This document shows, in pieces, positions 1-12,617 of a stretch of 64,000 bases of DNA. Positions within the stretch are counted from its first letter, which is position 1. Every line of letters begins with the position of its first letter. The DNA is taken from NCBI RefSeq assembly GCF_021155775.2, contig NC_060234.1:4617283-4681282 (forward strand), read 5' to 3'. The position numbers were made by a program, and so were the translations under genes. Source of the stretch: Neodiprion pinetum (taxonomy: Eukaryota > Arthropoda > Insecta > Hymenoptera > Diprionidae). Under the pieces are notes generated by a model. That model searched no databases and was not told where the DNA came from. It worked only from the letters and a program-made list of their open reading frames with translations.

Positions 1-2055
1 CAAGAATAAATTACGCCCGCGTGAAAAAGGCCCTATCTCATAAATACCTTATACGCTATATATTCTTCATATTTTATTCACCCTATCCTCTTCGTTTATA
101 TCGTCATCATTTTCATCGTTACGCATGTATTCTCCAGACACGGCAATGAAATACAATATTATACAAACAACGCAACTTTATTGAATTGTAATGTTTGTGA
201 GGAGATTGTTTTCTTTTCTTTTTTTTCTAATCATTGAATGATTTATGAATAATGATAAAAGGTTAAACAAAAGATCGCAAAACTCCATACAAACCAATTT
301 TGTGTTACATAATATAAAAAAAAAGACGTAGCAGTGAAAATTATTTTTTGAAACACACGAGCTACTGGACGGGGGGATTTATTCAGAGTTACTGAAACGG
401 TCGGAAAGCAAAGACCAGAGTAAACTTATATATTCGGAATCTTTAACGTTTTTTGTACTTTCTTATGTGTATGTATATTATTTGTAAACTTTCTCTGTGC
501 CGAAGGTCAATAATGGGAGGGGGGGTCAACATTTATTCTCGTTCTGGCCCTGACGAGGGACCTCCTCGGAAAAGTAAAATATTATTTATTGATTGAGATA
601 AAGAAAGGAATTTAGTTATAGATAAATATTGTTCTATAAATTGAATACGAGCAAACTTACATTGGATACGCGAAAAACCGCGGTGAAATTTTTCAAAAAG
701 AATGGAAAACAAAAGAAAAAAAGAAAAATTCAAGTTACCAATTCATAGCAAATCGGTGGTATCCATCAATCAATCAAAGCCAAATAGCGGCCAAGTCATC
801 CATCATTTAGTGAATGACAAGATTATTGTTAACACTCACATCCAATGTAATCAATAATTTGCTAAATTTAAAAGCTTACCAACACTGAAGGAGAGCTAAG
901 GTTTATCAGATTCTTTTGGCGGCATTATTTAGCCAACAATTAATGAATTATTAAACAATAATGACGCAAACAATCGAACGTCGTAACTACCTGTTGAAAG
1001 AAAGCGAAAGATGAAGGTGGATCACTAATCGATCATCATGGCGGATTCAGTGTCTGATTTGAGATTGACAGTATTTTTGTCACAAACGATGTTGCACATT
1101 TCCAAGACTAATCTTTTCTTTATATTTCTTTTCGCGGGGTTGTATTATTAATATTAAAATTATGATCAACATCTAATCTATGTTCTGAGAAGGATCAGAA
1201 CGTAAAAAAATTTTGACTTCCCTTCTTTATTGACCTTCGAAACCGAGAAAGTCTACACATAATTAAAGATAAGGTCAAGAAATTCTTCAACATATTTGTA
1301 TTATAACTATATAAAACCTTTTCTACCTTCACGATGCAGAAACGAGACGTGGAAAAAAACGAACGGGAAAACGGTTATTCTTTATATCACGACTTTACGG
1401 GATGTTAAACCCAATGGGGATGCCATTATGGATAAGGATAGAAAGAACGGAAAGAACGGAAAGAATGGAGGCAAAAAGAGGGGACAGAATAGAGACTCCC
1501 TTGAGAATCGAGCACTTCGGCTGTTCGCCGTTATTCGCGAATCCAATTATTAAACCTGCACCGTGATTTCTGAAAACACCGAAAACATCTCATGAAAATG
1601 AACTCAAAGTTTTTGTTAATGTCAAACTCGATCTGTTTGTTCCTAAACACAAGGAGCATAATAAAAAAAAAATCGAATAAATTGATTAGGAGTTCGGTGG
1701 ATTGATCATTACTCGAGATGAGCAAAATTTTGGGCAAACGTCAAAACGGATGTAAACAGAATTTAGCTTCGTATTGACATTATGAAAGAAGATTACGCGT
1801 AAAAGCTTCTACCTCGTATACCTCGAATACCTCGTATATGTTTCATTATGGACAATCTTAGAAATGAATCGATAGAAATGAATCTATAGACCAAACGGGG
1901 GACAAGGTACGGCTGTCTAAAATCGTCCAAAAAATTTAACGTATTTGTTGAATGTTCTCTGAAGCATTTCACAAAGATTAAAATTCGTTCCAATCCATCC
2001 TGATTAAATTTTACCCTCGGTTCCAATAGTATAGAGTTATTGCTCGAACACTCAC
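1..2055. other. No gene seen; intron or 3' flank of PSMD1
   Basis: No conserved protein segment was recognised on either strand. If PSMD1 is intact this stretch must lie inside its next intron, because exon 8 ends at 2056 with a good GT donor and only about half of the protein has been encoded by then. The short open frames here (a Lys/Gly-rich one at 1296-1553 on +, and minus frames at 1531-1737 and 1793-2026) have no recognisable domain. Confidence 0.5.
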
Positions 2056-5000
2056 CACCACCATGTCGTGGATAGCCTGAGTAGACTTTGAGCCAAGCAT
2101 AACCATCCCCATGGCGATACCAGCAGCTTCGCCAGTCACAGCGTCGTCTTGATACAGGTTGAACTTAAGCTGTTCGTAGACGTCTTGTCTGTGGGAACCC
2201 ATCGCCGCAAGTCCAAGTCCAAGGCAGCCGCCGTGACGCACCATCTTTGCAATAAAGTACAATTCGTTAGATTCACAGAACTCTCGTTTCTTGCACTTGT
2301 ACATTAGAGTGGTGGATTATTCTTGAAAAAGAATTATGTAACGGAAATTATACGTGTAAATGTGTGAATAGAATCAATTAGAACTGATTCTCAGCCTTCG
2401 TCTTGGTAAAAAGAATTTACCTATTGGTAATAGAATATAATGTGAGAACACAAATAACCCATATTTCTAAACTAAAAACGTCGATTCATTTAAAATTCAG
2501 GTAAAAAGCTCGAAAATATAAATAAACATTGCAATAAATTAGCATTTATTCATATAAGCCTGGTTTTCAAATCAAAACGAACATTTTTATCGCGGTCATT
2601 GCAGTATTTTTTGTCAGTTTTATATGCTGAAATCTTTACAAATTCAGCTAAGAAATTTAAAACCCTATGATAATATGACTAGTTAGTCATTTGAACAAAA
2701 ATCTTACTTCATTTTGTGCATCCTTCAGCTGGCCGAGGAGATAATCGGTGATGGTTGCTCCATGGTTGGCGTGAATTAATCCCAACGCGTAGAGACCACC
2801 TCCTTCCGAATATCCGGCACCGGCGCCAGTCTCACGTGGTAAATAAGACTGCATCAAAGCCAGAGCTTCCTGTTCATGGCCTCTGTGTATAACACCCAAT
2901 GACGCCGTGGCTGTTAACTTGGCCCAATTTGTGGCGCGAGCCAACCACTCCAAGTTGTCACTGAAAACGAGTAAGCAAGTCAGAAACTTCAGGTGAGAGT
3001 TGCAACCAAAAGTGTGAGGTTGAACTTAGTATCGTTAACGTGAAAATTCAACTCTGGGAAAACTTTTTACGTCACAATTTTAAAATTGCGTAATTTTGCG
3101 TCAACCATTGAAAATGAAGAAATACTCCTACTCAAAATTAACTTCTTCATAGGTACATTGAAATTGAAAATTAATGAGATTTTTCTTAAGGTTTTGCTAA
3201 GCTAACGTTACACACTTCAATCTTGTCCAGTGATTGATCACATCCATCCTATGTTATTCGTAGATTATTTATGGAAATTCACTTACCGAAGGAATTGATC
3301 GCTTGTCGTGCCGGAGTGCATGAAGGCATTCGCTATCACGGTCGCAGTGTGGCAAATCGACACGCGTATAGCGTCTTTCGTGTTCTTGAGAATCAGCATA
3401 TCGGTATGATTGCTGCGAATTAAAAATTGTAGATGCAAATCTATCGACACCTCACCGCCCAAAATACTCGACAGCGCATCCACACGCTCCTGCTGCTCCC
3501 GCTCCTGGGCACTCTGCGTAATGTAAAAACAAATTTGTAGTGTTACATTTGAATAGCAGATTTTAACCCATACTCGCTCAAAACTGGGTTTTAAAACAGC
3601 AGATGATTAACTACTTTGAAATTTGATGTACGACAGTAACTCAACTACTTTAACAATCAAATAATTATTCAAATTTTTTAAGATTTCTTGAAATCCTGAA
3701 CATCTATTACACAACTTTACCGTCATAAATGTATAGCAAGACCTCGGTTGGACTTACCAAACTTTCTATGCTGCGCTGAGGAGTTTCGTCAGCAGTAATC
3801 CCATTTGGTTCGGTCTCGGTAGCCGGAGAATCGGCCGGTATTTCGGCAGTAGCTTTAACGGCAGGTTTTATAATAGGTTTGACCATAAGCGCAGCAGGAA
3901 TCGGGGCAGTTGCTCTTAACGCCTGAAGAACACGTCCAAGAAATTGCTGAGTCGCAGATTCATATAGATCGAACGCGATCTGATAAGCCATCAACGAAAA
4001 CTCCTGTGAACCTTTGCTCAATCTATCAAGAAGTTCGGCAACAGCTAGCGGATCGTCAAGAAAGATCAAACACTGACACATGTTGACGTAGTCGGGAGTT
4101 CCCAGGTTCCGATAGAGGCTCACGAGACACCTGAGCACCGTGTTGCGGAATCCCCGATTCTGAATGAGGCTCATAGCGACTTGAAAAGCGTAGGACAGCA
4201 TGCCCGCAACGTCGTCCTAGAAACGTAAGAAAAGAAACTAATCTGGCGTTCAAACGCGGGCCTCAAAGATTTTCATAACATTCTTTCATAAATACTTACA
4301 GATTGCATGATAGCAGCTTCAAAAATGTCCATCCTGCGAGTCTCCAGAGCAAGACCTAGCGCCTGGCGGTACTGACCGTCGTCCAAACATCGCTGGAACA
4401 TCCGATTCACGATTCCCTCCAAACGCGGATCAATGGCCTTGCTAGATACTGCAGACTTTCCTTCAACTTCGTGAATACGCTGCTGAGTATAAAAGTCAAT
4501 GCACTTGGCTGGAAAGAGAAAATTTGTTTTAATGTATTAATTTGATAAGACCTTTATTTAGTCCAGTCAATAGAGACGAAAATCACGTGAGATAAAAGGA
4601 AATCATAAATCGTGAAGCAATTTTTACAAACCTTCTTAGCAAATGTTTAGTATCAAAAAAAGGAAAACCATTTCCCTCTCTCTACTGCCCAAAGACACAT
4701 AGCTATACTAACGTCACGGCATATATTGGTTACATTTCATTTAAAACATATTCTCAAATATCATTCTGGATATTTGCATCTGTTGAGAAAAACGTTAACA
4801 TAGATTCCACTTATTTGAAGCAAAAAACTGTTGATTACTGGGCAAAAATTGATGATTTTTACTGCAGAAAATTTAACCAAATCGTATTTACAAAGATTTG
4901 ACTTTCCTGTACAACCTTCAGAAAACGTGACTCAAAATGATAATTTTTTCTAATAGTTATAGATGTTGAAAAACAGGTAAATTTCAAATTCTCGTACCAT

Positions 5001-6008
5001 GATTAATAAATTAATAATGGAATAAATTATAGATACATGAGTTTTGATGTGTAGGAATTCGCGTCCTATATCTTTTTGTGTAAAAAAAACAGTTTTTTCA
5101 ATTGGCGTCGTCGGTTATCAAAAAAAAAAAATGACAAGTTCAATTATAGGAGTCACAGGTCAAAGACCTTGATTTAGAATTAATTTGAATAAACAAATTT
5201 TTGGGTGGACTTTTCGCATCTGTAATTCAAGTCCATAAAACGATAGTTTTCAATACAATTTTATGACTAGCATTAATAGTTAAAGTGAAATTCTCTATTG
5301 GCTAGACTAATTGATCCAGAACAAACCAGTAGCAGCAATTTGGACTAGTTTCAACTCACCGATCGTTGTGTCGACATACTCATTGCGAGCGTTAACGTCG
5401 AATAGCTCGCCAGCGCCAAGAGCATAAGTCAGAGAATCCTCGAAACTTCCAAGGTGGTAGTACACCTTGCTGGCTACGAGCGCTGCCAGCTCATGCTGAT
5501 TAAATCCCTTGTCTTCGTGCAATATTTCGCTGTAGATAAGTTAAACGACGCCTCATGATTATTATTATAGCAATTTTGCTTCTTAATCTTGAAAGACAAC
5601 TCAAGTAACACACATACAGATTTGTACAAATAAATAAGTATTGTGACACGTACATTTTTTCAATCGCCTCGGATATCTCTGGCCAAAATTCGTCCACAAT
5701 GAGATCTAGTTTTTTCAGAGCGAACACTTTCAGCTCAGGCATCGGCTCTTCCAGTAGGGAAATTATTCCCGCTGGAAAATAAATATGAACAATGAAAATC
5801 GAGTGTTGTCAACATATTTTTATCCATATATTATAGGTTAGGTATGACAAGGCTTGCAAATCATGTCATGACTGAAAACAGTGACTTGCACACGAGCGTA
5901 GCCGGCTTTCGAAAAACTTCAATGTCCTGTATTTTTGTCGACAGTTGAAAATTTTCGTTGCCGGAATAACGAAAAACCGTTTTATTCACCTGCTGACGTG
6001 ATGTTCAT
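2056..6008 (-). CDS. PSMD1: 26S proteasome non-ATPase subunit 1 (PSMD1/Rpn2), N-terminal half
   Basis: PSMD1/Rpn2 is a scaffold of the 19S regulatory particle base, built of proteasome/cyclosome (PC) repeats. Eight coding exons read in one frame: 5990-6008, 5654-5771, 5360-5529, 4300-4508, 3758-4216, 3287-3513, 2708-2960 and 2056-2244. They total 1644 nt (548 residues). Exon 1 gives MNITSA, which joins AGIISLLEEP in exon 2 and matches the family N-terminus. Later landmarks are ALVASKVYYHLGSFEDSL, CQCLIFLDDP, LEWLARATNWAK and the PC-repeat segments EGGGLYALGLIHANHG and RHGGCLGLGLAAMG. Known PSMD1 proteins are about 950-1000 residues; the second half (remaining PC repeats and C-terminal tail) is not in the window. 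It may lie beyond the left edge across a long intron, or the copy may be truncated. The start codon is 833 bp from that of TAF9, head to head. Identity is near certain; completeness is not. Confidence 0.93.
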
Positions 6009-6841
6009 GTTGTTTTAGGTGAATCTTACGATTTAACGCAATTGTTCAGGAGACGAAAAACGTACAACGACTTGACGCGGATCAAGTCTACTGAACTATG
6101 CCGCAAATCCGTAATCATCCGCAATGGTAACAAGCGAGTGTCGAGGTATCGTATTTCAAAATATCGAACAGCTCTGGAATTTCCCGCAGTCTCAACATCA
6201 AAATCCACCTTTCCAAAAAGCAGCCAACCCGATATAAAACTCAATTTTTATGTATTTATACGTTATTTATGATTATAGAAAGGGTGACAGAGTCACTTGA
6301 CCTAATTTAGTTTTCATTCCAGTCCATTGAACTATGCTGTTAATCCGTAATAGCGGTGAACAGCCGCAATCAAAACGGTAGAACGAACGAATATCGAGGT
6401 ATTGAATTTTAAAATATGGAACTGGTCTCGAGTTTTTACGCAGTCTACCATCAAAATACACCTTTTCAAAAACAAGCCAACTTCATATAAAACTCAATGT
6501 TTTTGTATTTATATAGTATTTATGACCACAGAAAGGTTGAAAGGGTCGCTTGAGCTAATTTAGTTTTCATTTAAGTCCACTGAACTATGCCGTAATAGTG
6601 CTGAACAACAGTAATCAAAACGGGAAGACAAACGAATATCGAGGTATCGAATTTAAAAATATCGAACTACTATCGAGTTTTCCGCAGTTCCATCAAAATC
6701 CACCTTTCCAAAAACTAGCCTACTTCAGAGAAAACACAATGTTTTTGTATTAATGGTTCGACAGGGTCAGTTAACCTAATTTAGAAACAGCGACCAAGTT
6801 TGATATTTTATGAATTTAAAGTCGAAGGAAGAACACGAAAT
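6009..6841. promoter_or_regulatory. Shared upstream region between divergent PSMD1 and TAF9
   Basis: The start codons of PSMD1 (minus) and TAF9 (plus) face away from each other across 833 bp, so both 5' UTRs and core promoters must lie here unless there are upstream non-coding exons. No TATA box stands out. Most of the interval is filled by three diverged tandem repeats (annotated separately), so repeat units form part of the promoter or 5' UTR of at least one gene. Confidence 0.55.
6080..6785. repeat. Three diverged tandem copies of a ~240-bp unit
   Basis: A unit beginning near TGAACTATGC recurs at 6092, 6328 and 6581 (spacings 236 and 253 bp). Every copy carries the same order of landmarks: a NNTCGAGGTAT-type segment, ATCAAAATNCACCTTT, a stretch reading ATAAAACTCAAT or a variant, and an end at ACCTAATTTAG or GCTAATTTAG. 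Copies differ by many substitutions and small indels, so the array is old. Confidence 0.8.
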
Positions 6842-8476
6842 ATGGCAGATAAACCGAAATCAATGAGCCAGATTAAACATGTACCGAAAGACGCGCAAGT
6901 TATAATGTCAATAATGAAAGACATGGGCATCACTGACTACGAGCCAAAGGTTATAAATCAACTCCTCGAATTCACTTATCGTGAGTATATCCTCTCTTGT
7001 ATCGCGTTGTTTTCATCGTTTCATTAAAATGAATTACAATTTTACGTACAATTGTTCTCAGGTTACGTAACCTGTATACTGGACGACAGCAGGATATATG
7101 CTAACCATGCGAAGAAGAAGTTCATTGACTTAGACGATGTTAGACTCGCTGTAAAAATGCAGTTAGAACGTTCGTTCACCAATCCGCCTCCCAGAGATGT
7201 ACTACTGGATGTAGCCAGAGCAAAGAACAATATTCCGTTGCCGTTTGTTAAGCCAAACAATGGCCTGCGCCTTCCGCCCGATCGTTACTGCCTCAATGCC
7301 ACAAACTATAAGCTGAAAAACGCTGCCAAAAAGATCGTTGGTAAGCCGTTACACGCCATAGTTGGAAATAATTTTAGCGGAGGTCAACCCAGGATCAAGA
7401 TCGAACCGAACAAAACTGGATTGTCCATCGTCAAGAGGCCTGGCACTCTCGCTACTGTTGCCCGAACCCAAGCTATAACAATTCCAAAACCTGTGTTCAA
7501 ATTCACTACCGGTAAATATAAAGAGGTTTTCTTTTTTTGTAGAGGAAATTGGATTAGTAGATTATTTTCATTCCTATTCTATTCATACTAATAATTTAAA
7601 TACTTATCATTTCGCAGATACTCGATAAATTTTCCATCCCCAATACCCCATCCTACTTGCCAATATTTCTGTTCTTTACCTTCCATATGAGAATTTATCT
7701 CAAGTTTCACATGCATATCAGTAGAGTTGATCGATCTATCTAGTCTCATTCGGAACTTCCTTCAATGATTGTAAAGCCTTTCAGGAAAAATACTAGCAAA
7801 TGATTCTTCAACAGTAAATGAATATAAAATTGTAGTGATTGAACCTTTTACAAATGAAAAAGTATTACGGGGTTAAAGTTAGTAACGATATCTTAACGAA
7901 ACATTGTACAAAAAAAATTTCACCATTTCCCAATTTTAAAATGACTGTAAAAGTTAAATTATCAAAATATCAGCATGTCTAGCTTATTATACGTTTTATT
8001 GAATTTCAGACAATTCGAGATTAGCGAAATAACGGTTTTCCTTAACATGCATAGTTTACAATAACGTCACTAACTTCAACGTGATAAAGTATTAATACAG
8101 TAATTGTTCTATGCATTGAAATGTTGATAATTATCCACTGATTAATAAACTCTTGGAATGTGAAGCGAGTAAATCAAAATTTAGAGAACATATTTTTACT
8201 GGAAATTAAATTTATGAATTTAGAAGCATCTTCGGTCAATGAATTTAATCTTTGAAGATTGTTCAACTATATTGTATACATCATTATTATCTGCTGATGC
8301 TAACATGCGATAAAAACATTTCGGCAGGTGCTGGAACTGGAGCTCCAGGAGGAAAACCGGCTGTTGGAAAGCCAAAGATTCAAATTTCATCAAGTCAACC
8401 TGTGTCTGTAATAAAAATGGAAACTGATGATTCGTCGAAGAGAAAAAGAGAAGAAGAAGACTACGATATTGCCTGA
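6842..8476 (+). CDS. TAF9: Transcription initiation factor TFIID subunit 9 (TAF9)
   Basis: TAF9 is a histone-fold protein of TFIID and SAGA that pairs with TAF6. Three exons (6842-6980, 7062-7511, 8328-8476) give 738 nt and 245 residues, with phase-1 junctions at both introns. The start ATG opens MADKPKSMSQIKHVPKDAQV, as expected for the family. The histone fold covers roughly residues 15-85 and includes MSIMKDMGITDYEPKVINQL and FIDLDDVRLAVKMQLE. The conserved segment RDVLLDVARAKNNIPLP follows. The C-terminus is low-complexity, ending in a Lys/Arg patch and acidic tail (KRKREEEDYDIA), like the vertebrate protein. Intron 2 is 816 bp and holds nothing recognisable. The gene is transcribed away from PSMD1. 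Confidence 0.95.
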
Positions 8477-9847
8477 CTAACTAAAAAAAAAAAATGTACC
8501 CGCGTCATATGAATAATATTATTTTATAACAATGGTCTGTGCACCCCAAATCAACACTTCTGATTCCCTAATCGTTCTGATAATAAATACAGTATTTATC
8601 ACAGTTACTCAATGTTATAGGCAATTTAGCTATTATTCACTCCCACTTACGTTCACAGTTTTCTTTCAATCAAATTATCCACCATTTAAAAAAATGAACC
8701 AACATTTACCTAAATCATTTTTAGTTTAATTTCTAGTCTGTCTTTGTCTGTTTGGTACGAATAGTCAGCATCTGGCCGAATATACAATTATCACCGTGCT
8801 AAAATTTACAATGAATATTGATCGTTATTCCTATCTTTAATTGTATTTACAAATGAAACTTGAGATACATCGATAAGAAACATCATACGATCGGAATCAC
8901 GTTGGCAGTTAATGTAATGCTTTGTTTCCAACAAATGTAAAGTAGTTATCATTTGAAATCTGGAGTATGGGTCATGGGTGGTACCAGATAATCAATCAAT
9001 CGTAAAACTCGTTGAAAAAAACCACCAGCTGTTTTTGAAAGGTGTTTTGCTTTTCTAAAAAGCTCTAAGATTGACCTATAGACTGATATTGTGTCCCAGA
9101 ATACAAAGAAAGTTGACTTTGGAATGGAGTCGCTAGAAACCATTGTCTCCTGAAAATTTATAAAATTGATCTGCAACAGATTTCTGCATCTGCATACTGA
9201 CATTGGTATTGCACCTGAAGAAGTATTACACATTCTTTCACAGTAATAGACTTGTAATTCTTAATACTTTTATTGTTTAATTAAAAGTCGTCAAACTGAA
9301 CATGTTTGAGTTGATTAATTAAAGAAGTAGAAATCCCAGTTTAGCAATCAAGCCAACAAACAGGATGTAACAATATGCGAAAACATTGTACGGATTAAAA
9401 TTTATTGATCGATTTAACAGTGGCGAATGGCGTGATCAATTCAGCACTTTGGCTTTGTTAGATAATAAAATTACGACCACTACTGTATAAGGATAATATC
9501 TCAGTCAGTTGCAACGATATACACACTACAAAAACTAACTGAGTAGATTGACAAGTTTTATCAGTAGCCGAATATATACAGTATACTACTATAAATACTG
9601 TCATCCAGATAATAATCTTGTTTGTTTTAAATCAAAAATACCAAAATGGGCTAGATCAAATGTTTGGATTTTATCACATTTTAGATTAGATGAAAGAACG
9701 TTGTAATTGAGCCTTAATCAATAACCACAAGGGGATTGAAACTCAGATTTAAATCTGTTTTGATTATCAATCACGAATCGATAATTGCTGGCACTATAAG
9801 TACAGTATTCTGCGAATAACAGGGCAATTCAAGTTTTTGTTGCAAAA
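8477..9847. other. Intergenic, TAF9 to lipase
   Basis: This 1.37-kb AT-rich spacer must contain the TAF9 3' UTR and the lipase promoter. Small open frames at 8532-8729 (+) and 8949-9233 (-) show no family resemblance and I do not call them. I see no RNA gene or clear repeat. Confidence 0.5.
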
Positions 9848-11971
9848 ATGAAGCTACTGCTCATAGCTGTTCTTGCGATTACTGCCTCAGGTACGATACC
9901 ATTCAATATTACTTGATTTTTCTCGATTATCCATTCACAGTGCCGTGAATTTATTTCATCATACCATTTCCAACAATTTCGAGGCACTTGGTTTACATCG
10001 AAAATTAATTATTTGATCAAAATAATGCAGTTTACACTGGGGAGGTGATTGAACCTGAGCATGACTACATGTATTTCCCTGACGGAGACGGAGTTCCTCA
10101 ACTGATCGACCTGCTGGAAAAGGGTGAAGATCTGACTGGTTTTGATTCGAGTGATTCCATCCTTTCTCGCAATGTCGAAACCATAACATTCAATCTTTTT
10201 ACTCGGTGAGAATAGAGTTCTGTTGACTTTTAAGCGCCGTCTGACCAGCTCAAGCTGATTACAGTCTTCTCTTTGCACAGTAACAACCCCAGGAATTCTC
10301 AGCTCTTAGTTCTCAACTCCGTATCTAGCGTCAGTGGTAGTAACTGGAGCAGTTCTCGCCCGACTCGATTTATCACTCATGGATGGAGGTCGAACCAGAA
10401 TTCAGACGCCTGCATTACCATCCGCGATGGTAAGAAACCGGTGTAAACTTATTATCAAAAATAAACTGTAGTTATATTAGAATCCAGAGTAGTTCTTGAT
10501 ACATTTCAATAAGAGATCTGTTGATTTACCCCTAAGAAAGGGCTGAACAAGGAATGAAATATTAACTTGGCGTTGTATCTTACAGCATCTAAGCGGATTT
10601 CGATCATCCCAGCTGAATGGAACATTTATCTGATGAATCCTCTACTGTCCAAAAACGGATGAAAAAAAAAAAATATTCCATTCAGCTGGAATAATTGAAA
10701 TTCGCTTAGACGCTCTAAGATACAGCGCAAAGTTAGCGTATCATCCTTTATGCACCCTTTTTTTAGGGTAAATTAACAGAAATTTTATTGAAACTTATCA
10801 GGAAATATAGAACTAATCTGGATATGAATAGAATTGTAGCATGTTTTTGACATAGAGATGGTGGGGATGCTAAGTTCACACCGGTTGTAAGAATTACAGG
10901 AAAATTGTTTTTTCTAAGACGTAATTTGACTTCACATCGTTGAGTCCTGTGTTCATATCTGTGTTCATATCTCCTCGTTTTTATCCTCAGCCTATCTAGC
11001 TGAAGGCGACTACAACGTGATTGTGATCGATTGGAGTTCCATTGCTGGTGCTCTTTACGTGAGTGCTTCATCAAGCGTCAGAGGTGTTGCCGCCAGAGTT
11101 AGTCTGATGATCAACTTCCTCAGCGCCAATGCCGGCCTCAACGTAGCATCGACGAAACTCGTTGGACACTCTCTAGGTGCTCACGTGTCTGGAATTGCTG
11201 CCCGCAACGCTGAGGGCACAATCGACGCTGTCATAGGTGAGTAAAAGGCAGATGAGATTCTTTAACTCGTTCGAAAATCCGGTCTTCTTTACACAAGGAA
11301 TCGTTTTTCATCATTGCTCGAATATTTTCACAGGTCTCGACCCAGCGCTTCCTCTTTTTAACTCTGCTGGAGCTGGATCCCGAATTCACCAAACTGACGC
11401 TGACCATGTTCAGATAATCCACACAAATGGAGGACTTCTCGGCATCATGGATGCCATTGGTGATACCGATTTTTACCCCAACGGCGGTAGCAGTCAGCCT
11501 GGATGCGGACTGGACCTTGTCGGTAAGTTTCGCACAAGTTGAGAGTTTGTCATTGCGCATATCGCAGCACTCTAACACATTATCCTTTACAGGGAGCTGC
11601 GCCCATTCCCGCGCCTATTACTTCTTCGCAGAATCTATCAGGAACCCGACCGGTTTCCGTGCCACAGGAACACGTTCAATGTACCTGGAAGCACTTGAGC
11701 GACACAACGAAGTGTACATGGGTGGTAGAGTTTTTAACAAATTGTAAGTACGAGTAGAAAAACTTTGTTTAGTACAGAAAACAGCTGCGGAGATACTTGT
11801 GTATGTCCACCGAGAATTATTAGTATCAAACCAGTTACAATAAAGAGAAAAAAACTTTGGAGCTTTGCCATTACAGCTTCGGAACTAATGAGCGATTAAC
11901 ATTATTTTTGCAGTGCCAGAGGCAGCTTTACTCTTGAGACAGCCAGACAGTCTCCCTATGCTTTGGGATGA
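9848..11971 (+). CDS. Secreted lipase / phospholipase A1-like protein (pancreatic lipase family)
   Basis: Seven exons (9848-9890, 10031-10205, 10281-10429, 10991-11236, 11334-11522, 11593-11743, 11914-11971) join in frame to 1011 nt and 336 residues. Exon 1 encodes a signal peptide (MKLLLIAVLAITAS). The alpha/beta hydrolase core is clear: FITHGWRSN (oxyanion region), the nucleophile elbow GHSLGAH with Ser about residue 183, GLDPALPLF with Asp about 207, and SCAHSRA with His about 272, so the Ser-Asp-His triad is complete. The family hydrolyses ester bonds of phospholipids or neutral glycerides outside the cell; insect members include digestive, yolk-like and venom enzymes. Sequence alone does not tell which substrate or tissue applies here. 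Intron 3 carries a fold-back repeat. A non-enzymatic role is unlikely given the intact triad. Confidence 0.9.
10562..10736. repeat. Imperfect inverted repeat inside lipase intron 3
   Basis: Arms of about 65 bp (10562-10625 and 10672-10736) are reverse complements at roughly 80 percent, around a 46-bp loop. Both arms contain CCAGCTGAATGGAA (inverted in the right arm) and TGTATCTTA. It resembles an old fold-back or MITE-like insertion; no target duplication was identified. Confidence 0.75.
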
Positions 11972-12617
11972 GCAGAAGCCTTGATTTGATTTCTATAAAT
12001 CAGAGCATGATGGCTGGTGTAATTGTATCTTATATATATATGTTTAAATATACTGTAATGTAATTTTTTTTAAAGTGCATTACCGTTTCATTATGTTTTG
12101 ATATATTTTTTACTCCTACGCACCATTATATTTGTAGATTCTCTTTAATATTTCCGTATGAAACTTATGTCGAGTAACAATATGAACAAATCTACATCTG
12201 AGATAAAGTCTTTGCTTCTTCAACTTCTCTCTTCGCATCTAAACGATTGATGTAAAAATAAATACAATATATCACTATTTACAAATCATCCAATGCGGAT
12301 TTCCGCAAATTTCCCTATTATTTGGATCCTTTGACAAGAGAAAGTCTTTTATTTTCTCTCTTTGCCTGGCGTCGATATAGAAGAATTATTCCATGGGGAC
12401 GCGATTTATCACTTTACTATCTCACAAACTCTGCTTAAATTCACCAAAGCTATTCCTGGAACGCCTTTACGAATCAAATAAATTTCCATTTAAGAAATTG
12501 CATCGATCTATGAGTTGATCGATTGTAATCAGTGAACTCAGTAAATCAAGATCTGAACTAGCAAATCACAGGCAGCAAATCGTCCAAACATTCTAAAAAA
12601 GTATATAAAACAAAGTA
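11972..12617. other. Convergent 3' region, lipase and GTF2F2
   Basis: The two genes end towards each other across 646 bp of AT-rich sequence that should hold both 3' UTRs. Several AATAAA-like hexamers are present. Nothing else is recognised. Confidence 0.5.

Noticed and set aside
1296..1553. 85-codon Lys/Gly-rich open frame
   Set aside because: Low complexity (KNGKNGKNGG), no homology recognised, no promoter or splice support.
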